Notes under the pieces: model-generated
Told to the model about the DNA's origin: nothing
The model's database searches: none
The model's input: only the letters and a program-made list of their open reading frames with translations
Program-made: the position numbers and the translations under genes
In this document: positions 7,708 through 15,888 of the stretch, in pieces
Layout of the letters: each line of letters opens with the position of its first letter
Numbering within the stretch: position 1 is the stretch's first letter
DNA from: Gammaproteobacteria bacterium RIFCSPHIGHO2_12_FULL_36_30
GTDB lineage: Bacteria > Pseudomonadota > Gammaproteobacteria > Coxiellales > Coxiellaceae
Reading direction: 5' to 3'
Length of the DNA: 64,000 nucleotides
NCBI GenBank assembly: GCA_001801815.1
Contig: MGXU01000010.1
Span: forward strand, 258,332-322,331

Positions 7708-9144
7708 ATGAGCAACTACCACAACGAAAACAATTCCCGCACTGAATTTGATTCTATTATTACAGGCATTACTGATTACGTTTATGATTTTAATCAATAC
7801 ACTCAACTTGCGATTGACACTGCATATCATGATTTATTAGACAGCATTGCATGTTCACTGATGGCATTAAAATTTCCCGCTTGCACAAAATTATTAGGAC
7901 CCATTGTGCCAGGCGCAACATTAAAAAATGGCGCGCGTGTGATTGGCACAAATTTTGAATTAGAACCTGTGCAAGCTGCATTTAATATCGGTGCATTAAT
8001 TCGCTGGCTTGATTTTAATGATACTTTTTTAGCAGCAGAATGGGGACATCCATCTGATAATTTAGGCGGCATTCTAGCAATCACAGATTATTTAAATCGC
8101 ACACACGAAAAAAAATTTACTGTAAAAGATATTTTACATGCTGCAATTAAAGCACATGAAATTCAAGGTGTATTATCACTTGATAACAGTTTTAATAAAG
8201 TCGGTTTAGATCATGTTATTTTAGTTAAAATTGCAACGACTGCAGTTGTTACGCATTTATTAGGCGGAAATAAAGATCAAATAAATAATGCCATTTCAAA
8301 TGCGTGGCTTGATGGGCAATCATTACGAACATATCGTCATGCGCCAAATACAGGTTCACGAAAATCTTGGGCGGCAGGTGATGCAACTTCTCGTGGTGTG
8401 CGATTAGCATTAATGGCAATGCAAAATGAAATGGGCTACCCATCAGTTTTAACCGCTAAAACATGGGGTTTTTATGACACTTCATTTCGCGGAAATAAAT
8501 TTTCACTGCAACGTCCATACGAAAATTATGTGATGGAAAATATTTTATTTAAAATTTCTTATCCTGCAGAATTTCATTCGCAAACTGCTGTTGAATGCGC
8601 AATGCAATTATATCCGCTTGTCAAAAATAAATTAAATGATATTGAGCGCATCGAAGTGCAAACACAAAATGCCGCAATGCGCATTATCAGTAAAAAAGGT
8701 CCGCTGCATAATCCTGCTGATCGCGATCATTGTTTAGAATATATGATTGCAGTGCCTTTAATTTATGGTGAATTAACTGCGAAGCATTATGAAAATGATA
8801 TTGCAAAAAATACAATGATTGACACACTGCGAAATAAAATGCACGTCACCGAAAACGAAAAATTCAGTACGGAATATTTAGACCCAGAAAAACGCGCGAT
8901 TGGAAATTCAATTCAAATATTTTTTAAAGACGGCACTAAAACCGATTTAATCAGCATCGATTACCCCATCGGTCACAAACGTCGCCGCGTCGACGGCATC
9001 CCATTATTATTTGCAAAATTTAAATCAGCCGTTGCAGAACATTATTCTGCAAAACAAGCACAAGACATTACTGCGGTTTGTATGGATCAAGAAAAATTAA
9101 TGCAAATAGCGATTGATGAATTAATGAAGATGTTGGTACTGTAG
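7708..9144 (+). CDS. prpD: 2-methylcitrate dehydratase
   Basis: Dehydrates 2-methylcitrate in the methylcitrate cycle; 478 residues, close to the family norm of about 480. Hallmarks include the early FNIGALIRWLDFNDTFLAAEWGHPSDNLGGILA block and the later GDATSRGVRLALMA and ISYPAEFHSQTAVE blocks. The ATG follows AATCAGGAAATTTC, giving an AGGA site nine bases upstream. It follows the PIN toxin by 58 bases, so it may be read from the prpC promoter, from the toxin-antitoxin promoter, or from both. Confidence 0.93.
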   Translation: MSNYHNENNSRTEFDSIITGITDYVYDFNQYTQLAIDTAYHDLLDSIACSLMALKFPACTKLLGPIVPGATLKNGARVIGTNFELEPVQAAFNIGALIRWLDFNDTFLAAEWGHPSDNLGGILAITDYLNRTHEKKFTVKDILHAAIKAHEIQGVLSLDNSFNKVGLDHVILVKIATTAVVTHLLGGNKDQINNAISNAWLDGQSLRTYRHAPNTGSRKSWAAGDATSRGVRLALMAMQNEMGYPSVLTAKTWGFYDTSFRGNKFSLQRPYENYVMENILFKISYPAEFHSQTAVECAMQLYPLVKNKLNDIERIEVQTQNAAMRIISKKGPLHNPADRDHCLEYMIAVPLIYGELTAKHYENDIAKNTMIDTLRNKMHVTENEKFSTEYLDPEKRAIGNSIQIFFKDGTKTDLISIDYPIGHKRRRVDGIPLLFAKFKSAVAEHYSAKQAQDITAVCMDQEKLMQIAIDELMKMLVL

Positions 9145-9204
9145 ACAAACACCCCGTTCTTCGCTATCCTTTGCGTCAAAATATATGCTGACAGGAAGAT
9201 AATC

Positions 9205-9537
9205 ATGGCAAAAGAAAAAGAAAATAAAGCAAAAACATCGGCAAAAGCAGCACCATCAAAGAAAATGCCGAAACCAGAAAAAATTGATAAATCAGCGAAA
9301 GCGCCGAAAGAAACGACTGAAATGGACGGAAAACATCCGAAGTACGAAGAAGTGATCGTTACTTGCAGCTGTGGCAACACATTCAAAACACGTTCAACTG
9401 TTGGCAGAAAAGATCTGCACATTGAAGTTTGCTCTGCTTGTCATCCATTTTACACAGGCCAACAAAAATTGGTGGACACATCGGGTCGTGTTGAAAAATT
9501 CAAGCAAAAATACGCTCGCAAATCCGCAGACAAATAA
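9205..9537 (+). CDS. rpmE: Ribosomal protein bL31 with Lys/Ala-rich N-terminal extension
   Basis: Residues 44-110 are a normal zinc-binding bL31: [21 protein letters not shown] and [17 protein letters not shown], with C54, C56, C76 and C79 as metal ligands. Ahead of this lie about 40 extra residues rich in Lys, Ala and Pro. The upstream ATG has a good AGGA site (ACAGGAAGATAATC) at nine bases, whereas the internal Met40, which would give the usual length of about 70, has no clear site; I therefore keep the long form. The extension could contact rRNA. It sits between prpD and the convergent dusA. Confidence 0.88.
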   Translation: MAKEKENKAKTSAKAAPSKKMPKPEKIDKSAKAPKETTEMDGKHPKYEEVIVTCSCGNTFKTRSTVGRKDLHIEVCSACHPFYTGQQKLVDTSGRVEKFKQKYARKSADK

Positions 9538-9547
9538 TTGGTGAGAA

Positions 9548-9567
9548 CCTTGGGCGTCAGCCCAAGG
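9548..9567. terminator. Hairpin between convergent rpmE and dusA
   Basis: CCTTGGGC, GTCA, GCCCAAGG forms an 8-bp perfect stem that includes the dusA stop codon (9557-9559). It could end transcripts from both sides, but a strong T-run is missing on either strand. Confidence 0.55.
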
Positions 9568-10579
9568 AATTTATATTTGAATTTATATTTGAATTTACAT
9601 TCAAAAATTCCATCAACTCACCTTCACTCACAGCACGATCGCTTAATTTTCTCCGCCAATTTCGCGCACCAATTTCACCTTGAAACAATCCAATTAAATG
9701 TTTTGTCGTATGACGAATTGGAATTCCGTTTTTTTGTTGCTCCAAAATATATGGTAAATATTCTTTGATAATTTCTTGTCGAGATTGATTGGTGTTCTCG
9801 CTTGCTGACGCGCGCGGCTCCCTGACGCGCGCAGTGCCTGGCGAAAATTGTTCATCCGCTCCATATAAAAAATATGGATTAGAACAAGCAACACGCCCTA
9901 TCATCACACCATCAACATATTTTAAATGCTCACGCACCGCATCATGCGTTTGAATTCCGCCATTTAAAATAATTTCCAACTGTGGAAATAATTTTTTTAA
10001 TTGATATACGCGATCATATTGCAACGGTGGAACATCACGATTTTCTTTTGGACTTAATCCTTTTAAAAAAGCTTTGCGTGCATGCATAACAAAAACGTTA
10101 CATCCCGCCTCATGAATTTTTCCCATAAAATCATGCAAAAAATAATCGCTGTCACATTCATCAACACCTAAACGCGTTTTAATTGTCACGGGAATTGAAA
10201 CTGCATTACGCATTGCAGTGATACATTGCGCTACTAATTTAGGTTCTTTCATCAACGCTGCGCCAAAACATCCATTTTGCACACGTTCACTCGGACAACC
10301 CACATTTAAATTAATTTCATCGTAACCCCATTTTTCCCCTATTTTTGCAGCTTTTTCTAACAACGCAGGGTCCGAACCACCTAATTGTAATGCAACAGGA
10401 TGTTCTTCGCTCGAAAAATCCAGCAAATAAGGTTGATCGCCATGCATAATCGCCTGCGCCGTAATCATCTCTGTATACAAAACAGCATGCTTCGATATTA
10501 ATCGCAATAAATATCTAAAATGACGATCGGTGTACGCCATCATCGGTGCAACACAAATTTTTCGATTAAGGGTTTTCAT
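9557..10579 (-). CDS. dusA: tRNA-dihydrouridine synthase A, with repeat-derived insert
   Basis: FMN enzyme reducing uridine 20/20a in the D-loop of tRNAs. The TIM-barrel signatures APMMAYTDRHFR, NLNVGCPSERVQNGCFGA (catalytic C95) and NGGIQTHDAV are intact, and GLFQGEIGARNWRR marks the helical C-terminal domain. Residues about 247-263 (TARVREPRASASEN) lie between barrel and C-terminal domain and are encoded by a palindromic repeat (R2) that recurs at 23042-23072. The last residues are a degenerate NVNSNINSNINS run, encoded by a 12-bp tandem repeat. The insert is in frame and falls in a linker region that is variable in the family, so the enzyme is probably active. Confidence 0.92.
   Translation of the reverse strand: MKTLNRKICVAPMMAYTDRHFRYLLRLISKHAVLYTEMITAQAIMHGDQPYLLDFSSEEHPVALQLGGSDPALLEKAAKIGEKWGYDEINLNVGCPSERVQNGCFGAALMKEPKLVAQCITAMRNAVSIPVTIKTRLGVDECDSDYFLHDFMGKIHEAGCNVFVMHARKAFLKGLSPKENRDVPPLQYDRVYQLKKLFPQLEIILNGGIQTHDAVREHLKYVDGVMIGRVACSNPYFLYGADEQFSPGTARVREPRASASENTNQSRQEIIKEYLPYILEQQKNGIPIRHTTKHLIGLFQGEIGARNWRRKLSDRAVSEGELMEFLNVNSNINSNINSLG
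9794..9824. repeat. Palindromic repeat R2 inside dusA
   Basis: A 31-base GC-rich segment containing GACGCGCGCGGCTCCCTG matches the reverse complement of 23042-23072 at 30 of 31 positions. Here it is read in frame as part of DusA. This resembles Rickettsia palindromic elements, which also sit inside reading frames, though I have no evidence of common origin. Confidence 0.85.
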
Positions 10580-10663
10580 AGATTGTGATCATAACAAAAA
10601 ATACACACAAAATGAAAAACCCGAATATAAATATTTATTTATTTGTAGTATTGTCAGCACGAT

Positions 10664-11035
10664 ATGTACAACTCACTTGAGAAATTAACAAATATGTTAT
10701 ATCATAAAAACTGGAAAATAGAATATTATGATGAAAATTTACAAAACTGGGTGGATATATTACCGGTTGGTATTCGAGCCTCATTCGCTCGATTAAGTGA
10801 GTTACTCATCGAGTTTGGGGTTGATTTACGTTTACCGCACGCAAGAAAAATGGGCGCTGGATTATTTGAATTACGCCCACGCGGCAAAGAAGGAATTGCG
10901 CGCATATTTTACTGTGCATTAATCGGTAAACGAATTATGTTTCTGCACGGAATTAGAAAAAAAACAGAAGAGACGCCGAACAAAGAATTAAAAATTGCAA
11001 GACGTAGATTAAAAGAGGTAAAAAATGAAAGCTAA
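10664..11035 (+). CDS. HigB/Gp49-like RelE-superfamily toxin
   Basis: A 123-residue protein (113 if Met11 is the start) with the RelE/ParE-fold pattern of the phage Gp49/HigB group: an Arg-rich core FELRPRGKEGIARIFYC, then RIMFLHGIRKKT, with a basic helix at the end. These toxins cleave mRNA on the ribosome. The toxin comes first and the antitoxin second, with an 11-base overlap, as in higBA systems. No strong ribosome binding site decides between the two starts. Divergent from dusA. Confidence 0.85.
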   Translation: MYNSLEKLTNMLYHKNWKIEYYDENLQNWVDILPVGIRASFARLSELLIEFGVDLRLPHARKMGAGLFELRPRGKEGIARIFYCALIGKRIMFLHGIRKKTEETPNKELKIARRRLKEVKNES

Positions 11036-11348
11036 AAAAAAACATATGCCTGCTCGCAAAACACATAAGGAAATGATTCAGAAATGGATGAAAAATCCCG
11101 CATTCAAATCTGAATATGATTTTCTAAAAGAAGAATATGAATTACTAAGAGAAATGTTGCTCGCCAGAAAGCGCTCGAAATTAACTCAAGCGGATATTGC
11201 AAAACGCATGGGAACTAAAGCGCCTGCAATTGCTAGACTTGAATCATCCACTGCAACCGACAAACATTCACCCAGCATAAATACATTGCGAAAATATGCG
11301 CACGCTGTCGGTTGCAAATTAGAAATTCATTTTAAACCACTATATTAA
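11025..11348 (+). CDS. HigA-like HTH antitoxin
   Basis: A 107-residue XRE-family antitoxin. The helix-turn-helix spans about residues 49-95 (LTQADIAKRMGTKAPAIARL, then SPSINTLRKYAHAVG). Residues 1-45 are basic with a helical KSEYDFLKEEYELLREML segment likely to hold the toxin. It overlaps the toxin gene by 11 bases and overlaps the convergent MFS gene by four bases at its 3' end. Confidence 0.88.
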   Translation: MKAKKKHMPARKTHKEMIQKWMKNPAFKSEYDFLKEEYELLREMLLARKRSKLTQADIAKRMGTKAPAIARLESSTATDKHSPSINTLRKYAHAVGCKLEIHFKPLY

Positions 11349-12598
11349 TTTTTTATCTTCGCGCTCAATAAAATAAATCCTGCTGCCGCCATCCCAAAAA
11401 ATCCCAAATACATCGGCACTGCTGGACTTAAATCCGCTGCAAATCCACTCATTAATGCAGTTATACCAAATGATAATGCGCCAACAGAATTAGTAATTCC
11501 CATTACCCATCCCTGCTCTTCTATGCTCACTTGATTTGAAAACAACGTAATTAATAATGAATACAAAACTGCAACGCTCATACCAATTAATGCAGCACCA
11601 ATCCAAATTACTATCTGAACATGAACAATAGCGGTCATCAAAAATAACAATGCAGAAATAAATAAATTCACAACAACACAATTTTTTAAATTAAAATATT
11701 TTGCGGCAGGTTTAATTAATAAACCAAATCCAATGCTAAATCCCACAGATAAAACAGCAATAAAAAGTGAAACGTCTGTTGCGGAATAATTAAAACGTCT
11801 TAATAAAAATTGTGAAACAAAAGTATAATATTCTGACCATCCTGCTGTTTCAACCAATAAAACAAATGATAAAATACGAATCGATTTTTTTTGAAATGCT
11901 TCTACAAAAATTTGAATCGCATAACTCACCCTGATTTTTATTTTTTTTATTCGCGTGAATGTTTCTGAAAAAGAAAAATATAAAACAATGCAATTTAATA
12001 ACGATAAAATTCCCGCAAAATAAAGTGGCGTTGCAAAATTAAACCACGATACAAAATCATGATTCGATAAAATACCGCCCATAATTGGACCTAAAATAAA
12101 TCCAATCGAAACTGCCAATAAAATATAACCGATATTTCTCGCGCGATTTTCTGGTGCGCTTACATCGACAATCGCTGCTTGCGCAATCGGCTGACTTCCC
12201 GCCGTAAATCCTGCGAGTACGCGTCCGACAATTAAAAATATAATGCTGTGAAAACCAATTGCAATTGCAGAAATTGCATAACCCGCTGTTGCGCCGATTA
12301 GACAAATCATCAATGCTTTTTTGCGACCCATGATGTCGGATATATCACCCAACATTGCTGATCCAAAAAACCAAGCAATCATATAAATTCCAATCGTCAC
12401 GCCATAAATTAATTCGCGTAAAAAATCGGAAGTATCAACCGATAAAAAATGTGATTGGTGACTAATCAGCATCGCACTTAAAATCGGAAATAAAATGCCG
12501 ATCCCCATGCTATCAATGGCGATAACCAAAAATAGTGGAGCAACGCGCAATAAACTGTTTTTTTCGGATGTTTTATTAATATCTGACTCGTATGACAT
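11345..12598 (-). CDS. MFS transporter, 12-helix DHA1/TetA-like
   Basis: A 417-residue inner membrane permease with about 12 hydrophobic segments. MFS motif A is visible after helix 2 (GDISDIMGRKKAL), and the first helix SMGIGILFPIL resembles TetA-type drug/proton antiporters. The substrate cannot be deduced. The 224-base gap to the divergent second MFS gene contains no regulator gene. Confidence 0.85.
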   Translation of the reverse strand: MSYESDINKTSEKNSLLRVAPLFLVIAIDSMGIGILFPILSAMLISHQSHFLSVDTSDFLRELIYGVTIGIYMIAWFFGSAMLGDISDIMGRKKALMICLIGATAGYAISAIAIGFHSIIFLIVGRVLAGFTAGSQPIAQAAIVDVSAPENRARNIGYILLAVSIGFILGPIMGGILSNHDFVSWFNFATPLYFAGILSLLNCIVLYFSFSETFTRIKKIKIRVSYAIQIFVEAFQKKSIRILSFVLLVETAGWSEYYTFVSQFLLRRFNYSATDVSLFIAVLSVGFSIGFGLLIKPAAKYFNLKNCVVVNLFISALLFLMTAIVHVQIVIWIGAALIGMSVAVLYSLLITLFSNQVSIEEQGWVMGITNSVGALSFGITALMSGFAADLSPAVPMYLGFFGMAAAGFILLSAKIKN

Positions 12599-12771
12599 AA
12601 ATAATCTCTTTTGTGATTTAATGAGTTAAAAATCAAGAAAAAAGATTAATTATTCATGGGTGAAAAGACCTCGTATAGTCGGCTGATATGAAATAACAGA
12701 CGCAATTCTACGACATTTCTATAATAAAAATCAAATTTTAGCTGACCTAGCAAATTACTACGTGATGCATA

Positions 12772-12777
12772 TATAAT
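12772..12777 (+). promoter_or_regulatory. Possible -10 box for the DHA2 transporter
   Basis: TATAAT lies 46 bases upstream of the chosen start codon of the 14-helix transporter, inside an AT-rich intergenic stretch. No good -35 match stands at the usual distance, so the call rests on the -10 alone. Confidence 0.35.
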
Positions 12778-12822
12778 GGCGAAACTATATGTATATTCTT
12801 GTATTGTAGGGAGCGCTTACTA

Positions 12823-14364
12823 ATGACCATGCAAGCTAATAACGATAATGCAGCAACTGAAGCTAATAATAACCACAAATGGTTACTATTGCTGACGACT
12901 TGTTTGTTGACAGTAATGTTGAATTTTGATGCGACAGCAGTGAATTTAGCGGTACCGGTTATTGCCCATCAAATGGATGCAAAGCTTGCAACCATGCAGT
13001 GGGTCATCAATGCTTTTGTGTTGATGTCAGCGATTTTTCAAATCATTGGTGGTCGATCGGGTGATTTATATGGGCATCGCAGAATTTACGTGATAGGTAC
13101 CATTCTTTTCGTACTATCTTCTGTTTTTGCGGGTTTTGCGATGAATGACTGGTGGTTGATTCTCGGGCGGATTGGTCAGGGTTTTGCGCTAGGAATCGCT
13201 TATCCTATGACAATCGTTCTAATTTTAAATACCTTTCCACAAAATCAGCATGGCACGGCAATTGGTGTGTTAATGGGTACGATGGGTGTGTCACTGGCGA
13301 TTGGACCAACACTGGGTGGTGTGATCATGCATTACTTGAGTTGGCGTTGGATTTTTCTTGTGAATTTGCCAATTGGTATTGTGACTGTGATTTGTACGTA
13401 TTTATTTTGCAAACCCGATCCAGTTAAAACACATAGCGAAACATTGGATTATCGAGGCTGTCTATTTTTACTTTTAGGTTTAGGGGGTGTGATTTTAGCG
13501 CTAAATCAATCAGAAGAATGGGGTGTCGGTTCGAGTGCTTTTTTGAGCACATTAATCATTGGTTTGATCGCGTTGTTTATTTTATTTTTTGTTGAAAAAA
13601 ATCGAGCAAATCGCTTAATTGATTTTACATTATTTAAGATTCGTAACTACGCATTAAATAGTTTGATTCGTATGATTGCGCAAATGGTTTTCTTGCCCGT
13701 TCTTTTTTTCATCCCAATTTATTTGCAAAATTTTTTAGGATATAGCCCTTTATATACAGGGGCGATCATGCTGGCTTGCACAATAGTTGTTGGTGTGCTG
13801 TCACCTTTTGCCGGCACCATTGTCGATAAACTTGGCTTCAAAATACCTAATGTCATTGCTATGGTTGCTTTTAGCATTGGATGTTATTTATTGTCTGACT
13901 TAGGAACACAAATAAATTTTCCGCTCCTGTTTTGGGGTTTGGGTTTGATAGGATTAGGCTCGGGAATTAGTTTTGTTAGCTCAACAAGCGGCGCATTATC
14001 TGCCGTAAAACCAGAACAGATGGGTATGGCAACCGGTGTGTTTTATACGATCGCGTGGGGTGCTTGTGCGCTGGGTATTACAATATATGGCATGATTGCA
14101 GCGTTTATCAGTAAAGCCTCTTTGATATTTCATATTCAACAACAAAATTTAGTTGAAACGCATGCCCAACTAAATGCATTGATACGTGTTGCCAGAGGAT
14201 TATCACCCGCTGACCATCTGAAAGCATATTTTAGTTCGATAAATTATCCCTCAGCGGTTGATTTATCACATATTGCTTATGAGCATGCGTTTCACGCTGG
14301 ATTTATGTTTTTGTGCTTGATTTCTATTGTTGGCATACTGCTTTCTTGTCTGACAAAAAAATAG
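12823..14364 (+). CDS. MFS transporter, 14-helix DHA2/EmrB-like
   Basis: A 513-residue drug:H+ antiporter-type permease with about 14 hydrophobic helices. Typical DHA2 features are LNFDATAVNLAVPVIAHQM in helix 1, GGRSGDLYGHRRIYVIG (motif A) and LSWRWIFLVNLPIG (motif C region). I start it at ATG 12823, ten bases after AGGGAG, rather than at the in-frame TTG at 12799. The gene uses more G-rich codons (TTG, GGT, GTG) than its AAA/ATT-heavy neighbours, hinting at later arrival. No membrane fusion partner lies beside it. Confidence 0.88.
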   Translation: MTMQANNDNAATEANNNHKWLLLLTTCLLTVMLNFDATAVNLAVPVIAHQMDAKLATMQWVINAFVLMSAIFQIIGGRSGDLYGHRRIYVIGTILFVLSSVFAGFAMNDWWLILGRIGQGFALGIAYPMTIVLILNTFPQNQHGTAIGVLMGTMGVSLAIGPTLGGVIMHYLSWRWIFLVNLPIGIVTVICTYLFCKPDPVKTHSETLDYRGCLFLLLGLGGVILALNQSEEWGVGSSAFLSTLIIGLIALFILFFVEKNRANRLIDFTLFKIRNYALNSLIRMIAQMVFLPVLFFIPIYLQNFLGYSPLYTGAIMLACTIVVGVLSPFAGTIVDKLGFKIPNVIAMVAFSIGCYLLSDLGTQINFPLLFWGLGLIGLGSGISFVSSTSGALSAVKPEQMGMATGVFYTIAWGACALGITIYGMIAAFISKASLIFHIQQQNLVETHAQLNALIRVARGLSPADHLKAYFSSINYPSAVDLSHIAYEHAFHAGFMFLCLISIVGILLSCLTKK

Positions 14365-14432
14365 ACACCTGAAAAATTTGCCAAAATCACTATACTTACC
14401 ATACATCAATACGGTAATGAGGTATTACAGTA

Positions 14433-14657
14433 ATGCATATATCTACCTTAACCACCAAATGTCAAGCCACCATTCCAGCTGAGGTGCGAAAAGAATTAAG
14501 CCTGCACGCTGGAGATAAAATTGGCTTTGTCAGAGTAAATGGAAAAATCTATATCGTCAAAATACCGGCGTTTGATTTTGCACATCACCAAGCACTAGAA
14601 TCAACACTGTCGGAATGGAATTCAAAAGAAGATGATCAGGCATATGACGATTTATAA
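14433..14657 (+). CDS. AbrB/MazE-like antitoxin
   Basis: A 74-residue antitoxin with the AbrB hairpin domain (TLTTKCQATIPAEVRKEL, LHAGDKIGFV) and an acidic C-terminal tail (SKEDDQAYDDL) like those that block MazF toxins. An imperfect repeat GTAAT-N5-ATTAC (14414-14428) just upstream may be its operator. The toxin gene starts inside it, 14 bases before its stop. Because the toxin is broken, the antitoxin may now act alone. Confidence 0.85.
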   Translation: MHISTLTTKCQATIPAEVRKELSLHAGDKIGFVRVNGKIYIVKIPAFDFAHHQALESTLSEWNSKEDDQAYDDL

Positions 14658-14781
14658 ACCGTTTAGCGTTGTTGTTGTCCCATTTCCTTTTACTGATGTC
14701 GCAAAGGCAAAAAAGCGTCCCGCGCTTGTCGTGAGCACAGAAAGATTTCAACAGGAGTTTCGCACCGAAGACAAATCTTAA
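14644..14781 (+). pseudogene. MazF/PemK-like toxin, truncated by palindromic element
   Basis: The first 35 residues are a typical MazF start: MTIYKPFSVVVVPFPFTD followed by KAKKRPALVVS. The frame then enters the left arm of the palindromic element R3 and stops after 45 codons, less than half of the usual 105-115. Beyond the element, 15008-15070 could encode a MazF-like C-terminal helix (ENDINQIKILFKKSIAID, then stop). The middle of the gene, including most of the active site, is missing. I therefore call it inactive; the identity of the 3' remnant is inference. Confidence 0.8.
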
Positions 14782-15007
14782 ACGAGCGAGCGATAATGTA
14801 ACTGAAATTATAAATTAGGCTGATGGAAAGATGTGACCTGTCTCTTTTGTAGCGAATAGCGTCACGACAGACGCGGGACCGAACCAGGGATGGTTCATTT
14901 TTGAGCGGAAAAAGAGACAGGTCATATCTTTACATCTCCATTTATTTTTTTTCAGTTACATTATCCAGCGAGCGAGCGCAAAGATTCAAAAGTGCGAAAC
15001 TCCTGTT
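14750..15007. mobile_element. Palindromic element R3, copy 1 (MITE-like)
   Basis: A 258-base imperfect palindrome with 16-bp perfect outer arms (14750-14765 and 14992-15007) and, further in, 16-bp perfect arms GATAATGTAACTGAAA (14792-14807 and 14950-14965). The core begins and ends with inverted GACCTGTCTCTTTT sequences. No transposase is encoded. It fills most of the 333-base gap between the broken toxin start and the ABC permease; the remainder holds the possible toxin 3' remnant. A second, inverted copy lies at 17377-17605. Confidence 0.85.
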
Positions 15008-15114
15008 CAAAAAGAAAATGATATTAATCAAATTAAAATACTCTTTAAAAAAAGCATTGCGATAGATTAATTCATTTACGAAGCTAATTGTTAGGGTTAG
15101 CGGAAATAAAAAAA

Positions 15115-15888
15115 TCAATTCCTCAATCTCGAACTCTTTTGAATTAAATACAACGCAAAAATAAAAAGCACAATCGTCATCAGCAATAATAAAATAAATG
15201 CAATTAGAATATTCGCATCTTGTATTCCGAGCATGCTATACCGAAATAAATCGACGATATATAAAATCGGATTAATCATCGCAATTTTTTGCCACACACC
15301 TGACAGCATATTAATTGAAAAAAATACACCGCCTAAATAAGTTAATGGTGTTAATACAAATGATGGAATCCAAGAAACGTCGTCAAAATTGCGTGCAAAA
15401 ATAGCATTCACTAAACCAGCTGTTGAGAAAAAAAATGCGGTGATAAATGCTGTGCAAAACATTAAAAAAATATGATGGATAACAATATGCGTAAATAATA
15501 GCGCAATAAATAAAACAATCAATCCGACAATGAGTCCGCGCGCAACTGCGCCTGTTACAAATCCTAATAAAATAATAAAATTTGGTGTTGGTGAAATTAA
15601 AATTTCTTCAATATTACGCTGAAATTTCATGCTAAAAAAAGATGATGATGAATTCATATAACTATTCGTAATCACCGACATCATAATTAATCCGGGCACA
15701 ATATATTGCATGTAAGTAAAACCTTGTACTGCGGAAATTTGCGAGCCGACTAATTTTCCAAAAATTAAAAAATACAATGCCATCGTGATTGCTGGCGGAA
15801 CTAATGTTTGCGGCCAGATACGAAAACAACGCACCAATTCTTTAATAATAATAGTTTGGTAAGCGATTAATACTTGCTTTGGGGTCAT
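15115..15888 (-). CDS. ABC-2 type exporter permease (YadH-like)
   Basis: A 257-residue inner membrane permease with six hydrophobic helices and the ABC-2 pattern of E. coli YadH: IIKELVRCFRIWPQTLVPP at the start, YMQYIVPGLIMMSVI, and PLTYLGGVFFSI. It overlaps the ATPase gene by four bases (ATGA), so the two are coupled. The exported substrate is unknown; related systems handle lipids, polysaccharides or drugs. Confidence 0.9.
   Translation of the reverse strand: MTPKQVLIAYQTIIIKELVRCFRIWPQTLVPPAITMALYFLIFGKLVGSQISAVQGFTYMQYIVPGLIMMSVITNSYMNSSSSFFSMKFQRNIEEILISPTPNFIILLGFVTGAVARGLIVGLIVLFIALLFTHIVIHHIFLMFCTAFITAFFFSTAGLVNAIFARNFDDVSWIPSFVLTPLTYLGGVFFSINMLSGVWQKIAMINPILYIVDLFRYSMLGIQDANILIAFILLLLMTIVLFIFALYLIQKSSRLRN

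Noticed and set aside
9538-9768. Forward frame of 76 codons after rpmE
   Set aside because: It is antisense to the 3' end of dusA and consists mostly of repeat-derived residues.
14783-14978. CGAGCGAGCG direct repeats as a target-site duplication of element R3
   Set aside because: The second R3 copy carries the same GAGCG sequence at the matching edge, so it belongs to the element rather than to the target.
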